DNA of 64,000 nucleotides from positions 368,918,733 through 368,982,732 of the forward strand of contig NC_080539.1 in NCBI RefSeq assembly GCF_028640845.1, given 5' to 3'. A program made the translations under genes and the position numbers. This document shows positions 42,150 through 52,621 of the stretch, piece after piece. This DNA comes from Ahaetulla prasina (taxonomy: Eukaryota > Chordata > Lepidosauria > Squamata > Colubridae). Within the stretch, counting starts at the first letter, position 1. The number at the start of each line of letters is the position of its first letter. The notes below the pieces were generated by a model. The model saw nothing but the letters and a program-made list of their open reading frames with translations, ran no database searches and was not told the DNA's origin.

Positions 42150-42250
42150 CAGAAATAGGGATAGGTCCAAAGTCCTGCATCTGTTTTTGGGCCTCGGGTG
42201 AGATTAGAACTCCCCACCTAAGCCTGGTGTCTTAACCGTTACATCAAACC
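42150..42250 (-). mobile_element. tRNA-like SINE head, fragment
   Basis: The minus strand has GTAACGGTTAAGACACCAGG and GGAGTTCTAATCTC, box-A- and box-B-like, similar to the SINE at 42340. Diverged. Confidence 0.45.
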
Positions 42251-42339
42251 TGTTTTCATTAAATGGCAGGTGTTTTCTCGAACTTGTTTGGCCAAATGCA
42301 TGAGGCGGCTAAACTAATGTTGGATCTAAGATGGATTAA

Positions 42340-42690
42340 GTCGGTTGCCAGCTTGGTGTAGTGGTTTAGGTGCAGGCCTAGAAACCTGGAGACGGTGAGT
42401 TCTAGTCCTGCCTTCGGCACAAAAGCTGGCTGGGTGACTTTGGGCCAATCACTAGGAGACGGAGAGTTCTAGTCCCACCTTAAGCATGAAAGCTGGCTGA
42501 GTGACTTTAGGCCAATCACCAGGAGACGGTGAGTTCTAGTCCCGCCTTCAACACAAAAGCTGGCTGAGTTCTAGTTCCACTTTAGGCAATAAATTTGGCT
42601 GGGTGACTTTGAGCCTTTGAATTTCTCTTAGCCCAACCCACCTCACAGGGTTGTTGCTGTGGGGATAATCACAAGGAGGAAGGACTATTA
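42340..42690 (+). mobile_element. tRNA-derived SINE with ~3 copies of the 67 bp segment
   Basis: Head GCTTGGTGTAGTGGTTTAGG (box A) at 42352-42371. GAGTTCTAGTCC repeats near 42398, 42465 and 42532. 3' part CCCACCTCACAGGGTTGTTG. Confidence 0.85.
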
Positions 42691-42714
42691 AGTATATTCA
42701 CTGTCGTTAGTAAA

Positions 42715-43305
42715 GCAATAAATAAATCCAAGCCACTTCCTCCACATTCCTTCCAACCAGGAATGAAATGCATTGATAATATCTGATTTTGTACATTATA
42801 ACAGCTGCACGAATAACATATGCACAAAATTGGAAACAGGAAAAGATACCAACAGAAAAAGAAGCGATGGGGGAAAGTTTTAAAGTGTGCCGAAATGAAC
42901 AAATTAACAAAAGAAATTAAAGAGAAAGAAGAGACAGATTATTATATAATCTGGAATAAATGGTATGAATGGCTTGAGGCTAGAAATAAAGGAAAATAAA
43001 TAAATAAATGAGAGAAATTAGAATGTACAGAATGTATTAGAAATGTATAATATGTAAATAATAAATATATAAGAATCTAGAAAAGTAAAGCTATTAGTAT
43101 TAGATAATTTAATGTAAATAAAGAAAAGGGGATAAGAAAGAAAACACAATGACAAATGTGACTTGGGGGGAAGGGTATAAAAGCGAAAGAAGACCACTAA
43201 GAAACACTGTTTAGAAATAGGAAATATTTATATGTTATATGTTGTGCGTTTGTCAGATTGTGTATCACATTAAAACAATAAAAAACATTTAAAAAATAAT
43301 AATAT
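42715..43305 (+). mobile_element. L1 LINE 3' end
   Basis: ORF2 tail with frameshifts (MNKLTKEIKEKEETDYYIIW, WYEWLEARNKGK stop near 42998), A-rich 3' UTR and ACAATAAAAAAC end. Uninterrupted relative of 11827-12420. Confidence 0.8.
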
Positions 43306-43775
43306 TGCTTTCAAACAAGGGGTGTGGTGGGGCGAAAGCTCTTTGCATCTGCTCAGAGGCAGATGTTACATGCTACCACCAACCTGAATAGCAAACAGGG
43401 TCATCTCATTTGAGCTCCCACCTGCTCCCTCAAAATGAAATTCTGATTGAAAAGCCATAAATGCGAAGGGGGTTACCAATCCGTACCCGAACAGGGTTTC
43501 CATCCTGCCTGCCGGATAATCAGAACAACTTTCGCGCTTGGCTCTCAGCGGAGACCAAAATCAAACCCTCCAGCCTAATCAAGACAGCTACGAAGTAGAT
43601 CTAAAATGAATTACACCAGCCGCCCGAGCCCAGCAAACTGGAGGAAGGGAGCAAGTGTTACGCAAGGATCTGAAAAACAAAAAAAGCAAAACAAGAAACC
43701 CCCTCCTCCACCCTCCCAACCTAAACGCATTTGGGAAACTGACGCTCTCTAGGGAAAGATCGGAAAGAAAACAAA
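43306..43775. other. Single-copy sequence upstream of the CpG-rich block
   Basis: About 470 bp without repeats, including GTTTCCATCCTGCCTGCCGG (43496-43515). Could be promoter-proximal sequence of the candidate start at 44.8 kb; nothing definite. Confidence 0.35.
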
Positions 43776-43846
43776 TATACATACATACATACATACATAC
43801 ATACATACATACATACATACATACATACATACATACATACATACAA
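43776..43846. repeat. (ATAC)n microsatellite
   Basis: About 17 ATAC units with no interruptions. Confidence 0.98.
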
Positions 43847-43929
43847 GGAGAGGAGGAGGAAGAGGATTAACCAAGTTCATTAAACAGATCTTTCTTCGTC
43901 TCTCGTCTTTTTTTAAGGCTTATGATGTG

Positions 43930-44441
43930 ATCAGACAGACAAGGAGAGAGAGAGAGAGAGAAATTAAGAGAGAGAGAGACTAGCAGAGAGAGAGAGAGAG
44001 AGAGAGAAAGAAAGAAGAGAGGGAGAGGGAGAGAGAAAGAAAGAGATTGTAGGAGAGAGAGAGAGAAAGAGAAAGGGAGAAAGAAGGCGATTGTAAGAGA
44101 CAGAGAGAGATTGTAGGAGAGAGGGAGAGAGGAAGAGAAAGAGAGAGAGAGAGAGAGAGACTGTAGGAGAGAGAGAGAGAGAGAGAGAGACTGTAGGAGA
44201 GAGAGAGAGAGGGAGGGAGAAAGAAGGCGATTGTAGGAGAGAGAGATTGTAGGAGAGAGGGAGAGAAAGAGACAGAGAAAGAGAGAGAGACTGTAGGAGA
44301 GAGAGAGAGAGAGATTGTAGGAGAGAGATTGTAGAGAGAGAGGAGAGGGAGAGAGAGAGAGAAGAGATTGTAGGAGAGAGAGAGAAAGAAAGAGAGAGAG
44401 AGAGAGAGAGATTCTAGGACACACACACACACACACACACA
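43930..44441. repeat. GA-rich polypurine tract ending in (CA)n
   Basis: AGAGAG runs broken by GATTGTAGGAG or GACTGTAGGAG about ten times, then (AC)11 at 44420-44441. The long minus-strand frame across it is serine/leucine low complexity. Confidence 0.95.
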
Positions 44442-44598
44442 AGCCCGGGGAGACGACTCTGTCTTTGCGTGCGTGAGAAGACGGGAACAAAACCCACCCA
44501 AGAGACCACCGCTCGCCCGGATCCACCGTTGCAGCCCTCCAGCAGCCGCGATCCGTTCCCTGCAGGGCAGCGAAGCCAGACCTGTGCGCGTTCCTGTT

Positions 44599-44631
<33 letters not shown>

Positions 44632-45240
44632 TGCGCAAGCCAGCCAGCCAGCCAGGCGTCCAGAAAAAGCGGCGGGTCCCTGTCTTAGGAGGATTACGGC
44701 ACCATTGCGGAGGGCTGGTGCTTTCAGATGCCTGCGATGAATGAACGGGGCTAACCTGGCTGGTATAAAAAGGCGACGTCGCCGGTTCGCGTGGCCACCC
44801 CAGGAGAAGGCGGCGAAAGCGTTACTTCCCAGGTGTGTAGCGGAGTTTGGAGCTCGCCGTAAGTACAGTTTTGGGTTGCTGGTTTTTTTTTTTTTTTGGT
44901 ACTTTAAAAGGGAAGGGAGGCTGATGGTTGGGGGGGGGGATTTATTAGCATCCTTTGGACCAATCCTTGTTCTCCTCCAGCCCGGGTTTTGCAAGGTTAA
45001 AATTCTATTTATTTACTTCTCTTATCTATCCCTACGTGTGTCGATCGCATCCCGCCGGAGACCCTTTTTCTCCGAGAGGGTTTGAAGCGATCGCAACCCG
45101 GGATCAAATTGTTGCTAAAAAGTTCATCGGGCTCGATTTTTTTCAACCTTGCCCAAAAGGGCAAACGTTGGCTTGCTCAGCCCTGTTTCAACAAGTTCCC
45201 AGCGGGTGAGTCTCGGGTGGGGTGGGGGCTCTTGAGCATA
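44442..45240 (+). promoter_or_regulatory. CpG-rich candidate promoter and first exon(s)
   Basis: The only CpG-rich single-copy block in the window. TATAAAAAGG lies at 44764-44773, followed by the 12 bp palindrome GGCGACGTCGCC (44772-44783, containing GACGTC as in CRE-like sites). A start near 44795 would give a short leader ending at the donor CGCC|GTAAGTAC (GT at 44859). A second donor-like GTGAGTCT lies at 45206. A TG microsatellite (44596-44631) splits the block. The frame from 44741 matches nothing I know, so the transcript may be a non-coding leader. Confidence 0.45.
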
Positions 45241-45248
45241 CGCAGAGA

Positions 45249-45287
<39 letters not shown>

Positions 45288-46335
45288 AGAACCCACTACC
45301 CTTCTTTGCTTAGCTTTATTTTGGGGTTTCTTTCTTTTTTTTCTTCTTTAAGTAGCAGAGTTGTTGCTACAGTTGTTGGTATCCAAGAGAAAACAACCCT
45401 TTACCTTTGGGGACCGGGGTGGGGGAGGAAGAGGGGAGGGAGGAGAGGAGAAAAAGATACTAGCAGAGAGAAGATATTGGAAAAGATACAGGGAGAGGGA
45501 GAGAGGGAGGGGGAGAGAGGGGGAGAGGGAAGAGAGAGGGAGGGAGGAGAGAGGGGAGAGAGGGAGGGAGAGGGAGAAGGGAGAGAGAGAGATAGAGGCA
45601 GGCAAATAATCATATTTTTTGAATCGTGTTTTTTTAGAGGCTGCTCTCGAACCCACAACGAAAGTAGACCTCACAGGGAGAGCGTTTATGCTTGAGCGGG
45701 CTCTAAGCCAGATAGGCGATGGTTGATGTGGGGGGGAGGCGGGGAAGGAAAGGACCTGATTTAAGACGGAAAGTGATTAGAGAATAAACTGGTTTATGAG
45801 AAACTCAGATTTGTAAGCTGGGCAGCTTTTTTTTTTTTTTTAATTTAACTTTTAAACTGCGATTTTTGATTTGGTCTGAGTGAAATTCACACCCGCCCCT
45901 CCACCCTCGGAGGATAGACACTTCTGCTGTGTCATTTTGACCACTGCCAAAAAGGCAAGAGGTGGTGTTGTGCGCAGGTAGAAAATTTGCTGTCCCTCGG
46001 TCGGTTTCTTTGCAACAGGTAAGGTCCCTCTGCTGGGTACGGTTTGGTTTTACCGGGATGCAGGAAGGATCTTCCTTGCAAACCTTAACTCAGGATAGAA
46101 GTAGATACTTCTATCCTGATCAACAGTTTTAGTTGAAGCTGCTTCCAGTCAAAGGAGAGCTCTTCCTGGCTCACCTAGAACAATCAATCATCAACAACTA
46201 TCAATTATTAAATTATTCTCAGGGTGGTTTTTACAAGCCTTCCTTAGAGAAGCCAGGTTTGAACCTGGATCCTCCGGCATGGATACCACCTTAGTCCTAG
46301 AATTATATGTTTGGCTATGTTCAAGAGAAATTTCA
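45241..46335. other. Mostly single-copy sequence with GA tracts
   Basis: (GA)n at 45247-45285 and GGGAGA-rich 45421-45600. A T-run at 45829-45842. 45850-46330 is single-copy in appearance, with a TTTGCAACAG|GTAAGG junction-like site near 46020. If 44442-45240 is a promoter this is probably intron 1. Confidence 0.35.
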
Positions 46336-46610
46336 GCATCAGCATCAGGGTTGGAAGGGACCCTGGAGGTCTTCTAGTCCAACCCCTGCTCAAAAGGAGG
46401 AGACAACAAATGGATGTCCAATCTCTTCTTAAAAACCTCCAGTGATGGAGCACTCGCAACTTCTGGAGGCAAGTTGTTCCACTGGTTAGTTGTCCTTGCT
46501 GTTAGGAAGTTTCTCCTTAGTGCTACGTGGCTTCTCTCCTTGTTTAGTTTCCATCCGTTGCTTCTTGAATTTGAAGGCCTCCATAGCGTTCCTCGGAGCC
46601 TAAAATGTTC
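46336..46610 (-). mobile_element. CR1-A LINE 3' end
   Basis: Minus strand RRNFLTARTTNQWNNLPPEV and LEVFKKRLDIHL; end GGAAGGGACCCTGGAGGTC. Confidence 0.85.
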
Positions 46611-46642
46611 ATCCTTGGTCATTCCGTGGGAATATGTTTTTC

Positions 46643-47116
46643 TTCGTTTTTCCCGAACGCCATCACTCTGCTTAACAAATAATTCCCTCAACACTGTCAA
46701 ACTATTACTAAATCTGCACTACGATTAATCTTCTCATCGTTCCCATCACCCATCTCCTTCCATGTATAACTTTGTTGCTTGTATCTTACGATTGATATTG
46801 ATATTGATTGTTTCCTGATTGCCTATGTCATAGTTCCCTACGACTATCATTAAGTGTTGTTCCTTATGATTCTTGATGAAGGTATCTTTTCTTTTATGTA
46901 CACTGAGAGCCTATGCACCAAGACAAATTCCTTGTGTGTCCAATCACACTTGGCCAATAAAAATTTCTATTCCATTCCATATTTTCTATTCTATTCTATT
47001 CTATTCCATTCCATTCCATTCCATTCCATATTTTCTATTCTATTCTATTCTATTCTATTCTATTCTATTCTATTCTATTCTATTCTATTCTATTCTATTC
47101 TATTCTATTCTATTCT
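46643..47116 (+). mobile_element. S-type LINE end with compound ATTCT/ATTCC tail
   Basis: From TTTTCCCGAACGCCATCACT through GGCCAATAAAAATTTC to ~30 pentamers at 46965-47116. ATTCC blocks and two CATATTTT interruptions are embedded. Confidence 0.9.
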
Positions 47117-47279
47117 GCCCAGCAAGATTGGACTGAGTCAGATCTAACCTAGTCCAAATTAGGGAAAAATCAGAAATGTGAGCGAAGGTCTTTTGCTACC
47201 ATCAATCACCGTCTTTTCCAGACCACCGTTACGTTTGACTAAAGATGGTGACATCCATTTTTTTAATACTAATAACTGA

Positions 47280-47810
47280 GTTGGAAGAGACCTTGGAGGT
47301 CTTCTAGTCCAACCCCCTGCCCAGGCAGGAAACCCTGCACCACTTTAGACAAATGGTTGTCCAATCTTTTCCTAAAAACTTCCAGTGTTGGAGCATTCAC
47401 AATTTCTGGAGCAAGTTGTTCCCCTGATTAATTGTTCTCACAGTTAGGAAATTTCTCCTTAGTTGCTTCTCTCCTTGATTGGTTTCCAGCCGTTGTTGTT
47501 TCTTCTTCTGCCTTCAGGTGCTTTGGAGAATAGATTGACCCCTTCTTCTTTGTGGCAGCCCCTCAACTACTGGAAGACTGTTATCTTGTCACCCCTGGTC
47601 CTTCTTATCATTAAACTTAAGACATACCCGATTCCCACCACCGTTCTTCATATGTTTTCATCTCCAGACCCCCTAATCGTCTTCGTTACTTTTGTCTGTA
47701 CTCTTTCGAGCATCTCAACATCTTTTATATTTTGGCAGCCAAAACTGGACGCAATATTCCAAGTATGGTCTCATCAAAGGCATTATAAAGTCAAAGGCGA
47801 GTCAGAAGTT
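47280..47810 (-). mobile_element. CR1-A LINE 3' half of ORF2
   Basis: Typical end TTGGAAGAGACCTTGGAGG, then the ORF2 C-terminus with frameshifts out to CTTTATAATGCC-like text near 47780. Confidence 0.85.
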
Positions 47811-48317
47811 CTACATCCCAGGGAGATCTCTGGTCCCTTCATATTCTCTCCCTTCTCGTAACATGGGAAGATAGAGAGGAAACCCAATTTCTTGTCTACC
47901 CAACCCATTTATCTGCCCAGCTCCGGGAATTATCTCAGAACTGTTCTCAGCTTTACAAGCAGAAAACCCTGCAGTTAGGACTCTTCTTTTAGATAAGTAC
48001 GTTGGATGGACATTTCGATAAGCAAATAAATAAATGGCCCCGAAAGCTGACACTAGTCTGAGTCATGCCATTTTCCTGGTTCAATTTTCCTCCAGACTCA
48101 AAAAAAACGAAAAACAATCCTTCGTCTTACTTCCCTCAAGCTTCCTTCCCCATTTTTTGCTCTGACTTTTGTTATTGCTGCCTCTCCTGTCACTCAAAGC
48201 CGTACCTGAAAGCAAGGATGAGCTCACTGTTTGCAAGGCAAGAGAAATAGAGAGCCAGGTTTGATTTCAGCAAGGGCAGAGCCGAGCGAGGTTCGGTTCA
48301 GCCGGAAGGAAAAAACG
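47811..48317. other. Unassigned, apparently single-copy
   Basis: About 500 bp of mixed sequence; no family or gene recognised. Confidence 0.4.
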
Positions 48318-49000
48318 AGAACAGGATAACAAGACTTGGAAGCACTGGTGAAATGCAAAATTTGTTACTACCGGTTCTGTGGGCGTGGCTTGGTGATGGT
48401 GGTGCGTAATGTGACTGGTTGGGTATGGCCAACTTTATTTAAAATTTATTTTTAAAAGGCCAAAGAGGTTGTAGAAAAAATGCTTTTAAAAGGCTCCTCT
48501 GATGATCCCAGCTGAGTTGCCTGATTGTCAGAGGCTTTTCTTTTCTTTTAAAAGCATTTTTTTTGGCCTTTAAAAGAAAAAAAAAACCTCTGACGATCGC
48601 GCGGCTCAGCTGGGATCGTAAGAGGAGCCTTTTAAAAGCATTTTTTCTACAACCTCTTCGGCCGAAGAGGTTGTAGAAAAAATGCTTTTAAAGGGTTCTG
48701 ACAATCCCAGCTGAACCGCGCGATCATCAGAGGCTTTTTTTTTAACTTTTAAAAGCATTTTTTCGGCCGAAGAAAAAATGCTTTTAAAAGTAAAAAAACA
48801 ACAACAACCCTCTGATGATTGTGCGGCTCAGCTGGGCATGGTGGAGGGCAGGGATTTTTCCTACCGGTTCTCCGAACCACCCGCTGCCATTGCTACCAGA
48901 TTGGACGATCCGGTCTGAACCGGGAGCATTTCACCCCTGGTTGGAAGGGATCTTGGAAGAGGTCTTCTAGTCCAACCAGTTTCCTAACCAGGAGACCCTC
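48318..49000 (-). mobile_element. CR1-A LINE terminus split by MITE-B
   Basis: 48318-48342 and 48940-49000 join at the duplicated TTGGAAG within the CR1 end. Confidence 0.8.
48343..48939. mobile_element. MITE-B with long internal palindromes
   Basis: Ends CACTGGTGAAATGC and GCATTTCACCCCTG; duplications CTTGGAAG and GTTGGAAG (7 of 8). Contains a perfect inverted repeat with 34 bp arms and no loop (48628-48695), centred on CGGCCG. Confidence 0.9.
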
Positions 49001-49006
49001 TATGGA

Positions 49007-49888
49007 TCGTCCTTGTCCTTACAACAGTTCATTTAGGGACCGTTGTTTTTTTTTTTTTTTTATTGGCCAGGTGTGATTGGACACACAAGGAATTTGTCTT
49101 GGTGCATATGCTCTCAGTGTACATAAAAGAAAAGATACGTTCATCAAGGTACAACACTTACAACACAATTGATGATCAATATATCAATATAAATCATAAG
49201 GATTGCCAGCAACAAGTTATAGTCATACAGTCATAAGTGGAAAGAGATTGGTGATGGGAACTATGAGAAGATTAATAGTAGTGCAGATTCAGTAAATAGT
49301 CTGACAGTGTTGAGGGAATTATTTGTTTAGCGGAGTGATGGCCTTTGGGGAAAAAACTGTTCTTGTGTCTAGTTGTTCTGGTGTGCAGTGCTCTGTAGCG
49401 TCGTTTTGAGGGTAGGAGTTGAAACAGTTTATGTCCAGGATGCGAGGGATCTGTAAATATTTTCACGGCCCTCTTCTTGATTCGTACAGTATACAGGTCC
49501 TCAATGGAAGGCAGGCTGGTAGCAATTATTTTTTCTGCAGTTCTAGTTCGAAGTTACAATGTCATGGGAAAAAAACCTGACATGATTGTTTTTCATACTT
49601 CCGACTGTTGCAGCAGCTTGATCGAAATTCAGGTGCTTGGCAGCTGGCCTGTGTTTGTTTATGACCGTTGCAGTGTCCCTGGGGTGTGTGTGTGTGTGTC
49701 ATGTGATCCCCTTTAGCGACCGTCTGACAAGCAAAAGTCGATGGGGAAGTCGGATTCACTTAACAACTACAGTGATCCACTTCACAGATGTGGCAGGAAA
49801 AGTCGTAAAACGAAGCGAAATGGACTTAACGCATGTCTCGCTTAACAACAGAAATTTTAGGCTCAGTTCTGGTTGAGGACTATCTGTA
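49007..49888. mobile_element. MITE-A interrupted by S-type LINE
   Basis: 49007-49043 and 49549-49888 join in register (AGGGACCG to TTCGAAGTTAC). Confidence 0.8.
49044..49548 (-). mobile_element. S-type LINE 3' end with T-only tail
   Basis: Minus strand ORF2 end and 3' UTR. The tail is a T run (49046-49061) with no pentamers, unlike other copies. Confidence 0.88.
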
Positions 49889-49889
49889 C

Positions 49890-50278
49890 CATTCAAAGAC
49901 AAATGGCTGTCCAATCTCTTCTTAAAATCGTCCACTGATGAAGCACCCACAACTTCTGCAGGCAAGTTGTTCCACTGATTAATTGTTCTAACTGTCAGGA
50001 AATTTCTCCTTAGTTCTAAGTTGCTTCTTTCTTTGATCAGTTTCCACCCATTGCTTCTTGTTCTACCCTCAGGTGCTTTGGAGAACAGCCCGACTCCCTC
50101 TTCTTTGTGGCAACCCCTGAGATATTGGAATACGGCTATCATGTCTCCCCTAGTCCTTCTTTTTATTAAACTAGACATACCCAGTTCCTGCAACCGTTCT
50201 TCATATGTTTTAGTCTCCAGTCCCCTAATCATCTTTGTTGCTCTTCTCTGCACTCTTTCTAGAGTCTCAAACTCTTTT
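49890..50278 (-). mobile_element. CR1-A LINE ORF2 C-terminus
   Basis: Minus strand LERVQRRATKMIRGLETKTY through LRRNFLTVRTINQWNNLPAE to LDSHL, largely open in one frame. Confidence 0.9.
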
Positions 50279-50355
50279 TTTTTAATAGTCATGTACATCA
50301 GAGTTGAAAGGGACCTTGGAGCTCTTTCAGACAACTGGAAGTTCAGTCACTTAAT

Positions 50356-50610
50356 AGAATAGAATAGAACAGAATTTTTTATTGGCCAAGTGTGATTGGA
50401 CACACAAGGAATTTGTCTTGGTGCATAGGCTCTCAGTGTACATAAAAGATCATCAAGAATTCTAAGGTACAACCCCTAATGATAGTCATAGGGTACAAAT
50501 AAGCAATCAGGAAACGTTGAATATCAATATAAATTGTAAGGATACAAGCAACAGAGTTACAGTCATACAGTCATGACTAGAAGGAGATGGGTGATGGGAA
50601 TGATGAGAAG

Positions 50611-50641
<31 letters not shown>

Positions 50642-51163
50642 TGTCACAACATCATACAAAAAGATTATATAGTATATAAACATATATATGAGTAAATGTT
50701 AGGAGATATAAGCATATATATATATAGGAAGAAGAAAAGAAAAACAATAGGACAGGAACGGTAGGCACGTTTGTGCTCTTATGCACGCCCCTTATGGTCC
50801 TCTTAGGAATGGGGTGAGGTCAATAGTAGAAAGTTTTTGGTTAAAGCTTTTAGGATTATGGGAAGAGACCACAGAGTCAGGTAAAGTATTCCAAGCACTG
50901 ATGATTCTGTTACAGAAGTCATATTTTCTGCAATCTAGATTAAAGCGGTTGACATTAAGTTTAAATCTATTGGTTGCCCTTGTATTATTGCGATTAAAGC
51001 TGAAGTAGTCATTAATAGTAATGCAGATTTAGTCAATGGTGTTGAGGGAATTATTTGTTTAGCAGAGTGATGGCGTTTGGGAAGAAACTGTTCTAATGTC
51101 TAGTTGTTCTGGCGTGCAGTGCTTTGTAGTGTCGTTTTGAGGGTAGGAGTTGAAACAGTTTAA
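50356..51163 (-). mobile_element. S-type LINE 3' end split by CR1-B
   Basis: 50356-50612 and 51011-51163; short AGAAT tail at 50356-50371. The junction repeats ATTA around the CR1-B. Confidence 0.85.
50613..51010 (-). mobile_element. CR1-B LINE 3' end
   Basis: (TTTA)n tail, GGACAGGAACGGTAGGCAC UTR and the ORF2 C-terminus on the minus strand. Confidence 0.9.
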
Positions 51164-51290
51164 AAACCTCCAATGTTGGAGCACCCACAACCTCTGGTGC
51201 CAAGTCATTCCACTAGTTAATTGTTCTAACCATCAGGAAATTTTGCCTTGGTTCTAGGTTGCTTCTCTCCTTGGTTAGTCTCCTTCCGTG
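51164..51290 (-). mobile_element. CR1-A LINE fragment
   Basis: AAAAACCTCCAATGTTGGAG to TTGCTTCTCTCCTTGG, mid C-terminus. Confidence 0.75.
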
Positions 51291-51391
51291 CTTTGGTTGA
51301 AGGTGGAGATCCTTCTCCTGCTTCCTATTTTTTAAGAAAAATTACATTATCTTACGCAAAAAGGAAGGAAACCCATAAAGTGTCTTTTAGC

Positions 51392-52263
51392 GAGGGATGA
51401 AATCCAGCAGGTTCTGACAAGTTCTGGAAAACTGGTAGCGGAAATTTTGAGCAGTTTGGAAAATTGGCAAATACCACCTCTGGCTGGCCCCAGAGTGGGG
51501 TGGGAATGGAGATTTTGCAATATACTTCCCTCTGGAGTGTGTGTGTGGGGGGAATTGGGATTTTGTAGTATCCTTCCCCAGGAGTGGAGTAGGAATGGAG
51601 ATTTTGCAGTATCCTTCCCCAGGAGTGGGGTGGGAATGGAGATTTTGCAGTATCCTTCCCCAGGAGTGGGGTAGGAATGGAGATTTTGCAGTATCCTTCC
51701 CCAGGAGTGGGATAGGAATGGAGATTTTGCAGTATCCTTCCCCAGGAGTGGGGTAGGAATGGAGATTTTGCAGTATCCCTCCCCCTTGTGTGGGGGAGAA
51801 TGGAGATTTTGCAGTATCCTTCCCCCAGGAGTGGGGTAGGAATGGAGATTTTGCAGTATCCTTCCCCAGGAGTGGGGTAGGAATGGAGATTTTGCAGCAT
51901 CCCTCCCCCTTGTGTGGGGGAGAATGGAGATTTTGCAGTATCCTTCCCCAGGAGTGGGATGGGAATGGGGATTTTGCAGTATCCTTCCCCAGGAGTGGGA
52001 TGGGAATGGGGATTTTGCAGTATCCTTCCCCCTTGAGTGAGGAGGGAATGGAGATTTTGCAGTATCCTTCCCCCTTGTGTGGGGGAGAATGGAGATTTTG
52101 CAGTATCCTTCCCCCAGGAGTGGGATGGGAATGGGGATTTTGCAGTATCCTTCCCCCTGGAACGGAGTGGGAATGCCACGGCCACCAAGCCACGCCACGG
52201 CCACCAAGCCACGCCCACAGAACCGATAGTAGTAAAAAAATAATAATTGGGATTTCACCACTG
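51392..52263. mobile_element. MITE-B expanded by an internal minisatellite
   Basis: Left GAGGGATGAAATCC, right GGGATTTCACCACTG; perfect 8 bp duplications CTTTTAGC (51384-51391 and 52264-52271). Length is 872 bp against ~240-300 for other copies; the excess is the 41 bp repeat. Confidence 0.92.
51490..52165. repeat. 41 bp minisatellite, ~16 units
   Basis: Unit GGAGATTTTGCAGTATCC plus a variable GGAGTGGGGTAGGAAT part, at 41 bp spacing (for example 51620, 51661, 51702). A second unit type with CCCCCTTGTGTGGGGGAG alternates irregularly. The long frames on both strands come from this repeat. Confidence 0.95.
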
Positions 52264-52271
52264 CTTTTAGC

Positions 52272-52621
52272 TATGTTCTTCTTGGCTCGGTTTGGGGACG
52301 GCATCCTTCTCCACCCAACTGCCAAAAAAAAAAAAAAAAAGGCAGAGCTAAAAGAGCTGCGTTAGGCAGAGCAAAAAAGATCTGGAAGAGATCTTCGTAA
52401 TAGCCTTGGGGTATTTAGCAACGCATTATAATTCCTGCCCCTGTTGTTAGACTGCTTCGGTTGCTTTGCAGCCTGACCGATCTAATTTTATTAGCATTCT
52501 AATGATGCATCGTGGTTTAATTAAAGGGTCTCGGAGGTTCAGACAGATCGGGGTTGTGAGCTGGAAATAAACAACTTCTGTTTTTTGCCAAGAATTTGGC
52601 ACCGGGACCTACTTTTGAAAT
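52272..52621. other. Unassigned, possibly single-copy
   Basis: 350 bp after a poly-A-like run (52323-52340). AT-rich CTAATTTTATTAGCATTCTAA (52493-52513, homeodomain-like cores) sits in an otherwise unique stretch. No exon. Confidence 0.35.

Noticed and set aside
43867..44994. 375-codon minus-strand frame
   Set aside because: Serine/leucine-rich text from the GA tract; no domain, and the repeat explains it.
51490..52165. CRISPR-like array
   Set aside because: Tandem 41 bp minisatellite with no distinct spacers.
51347..52325. ~300-codon frames with repeated GKDTAKSPFPPHS-like text on both strands
   Set aside because: Product of the 41 bp minisatellite inside a MITE.
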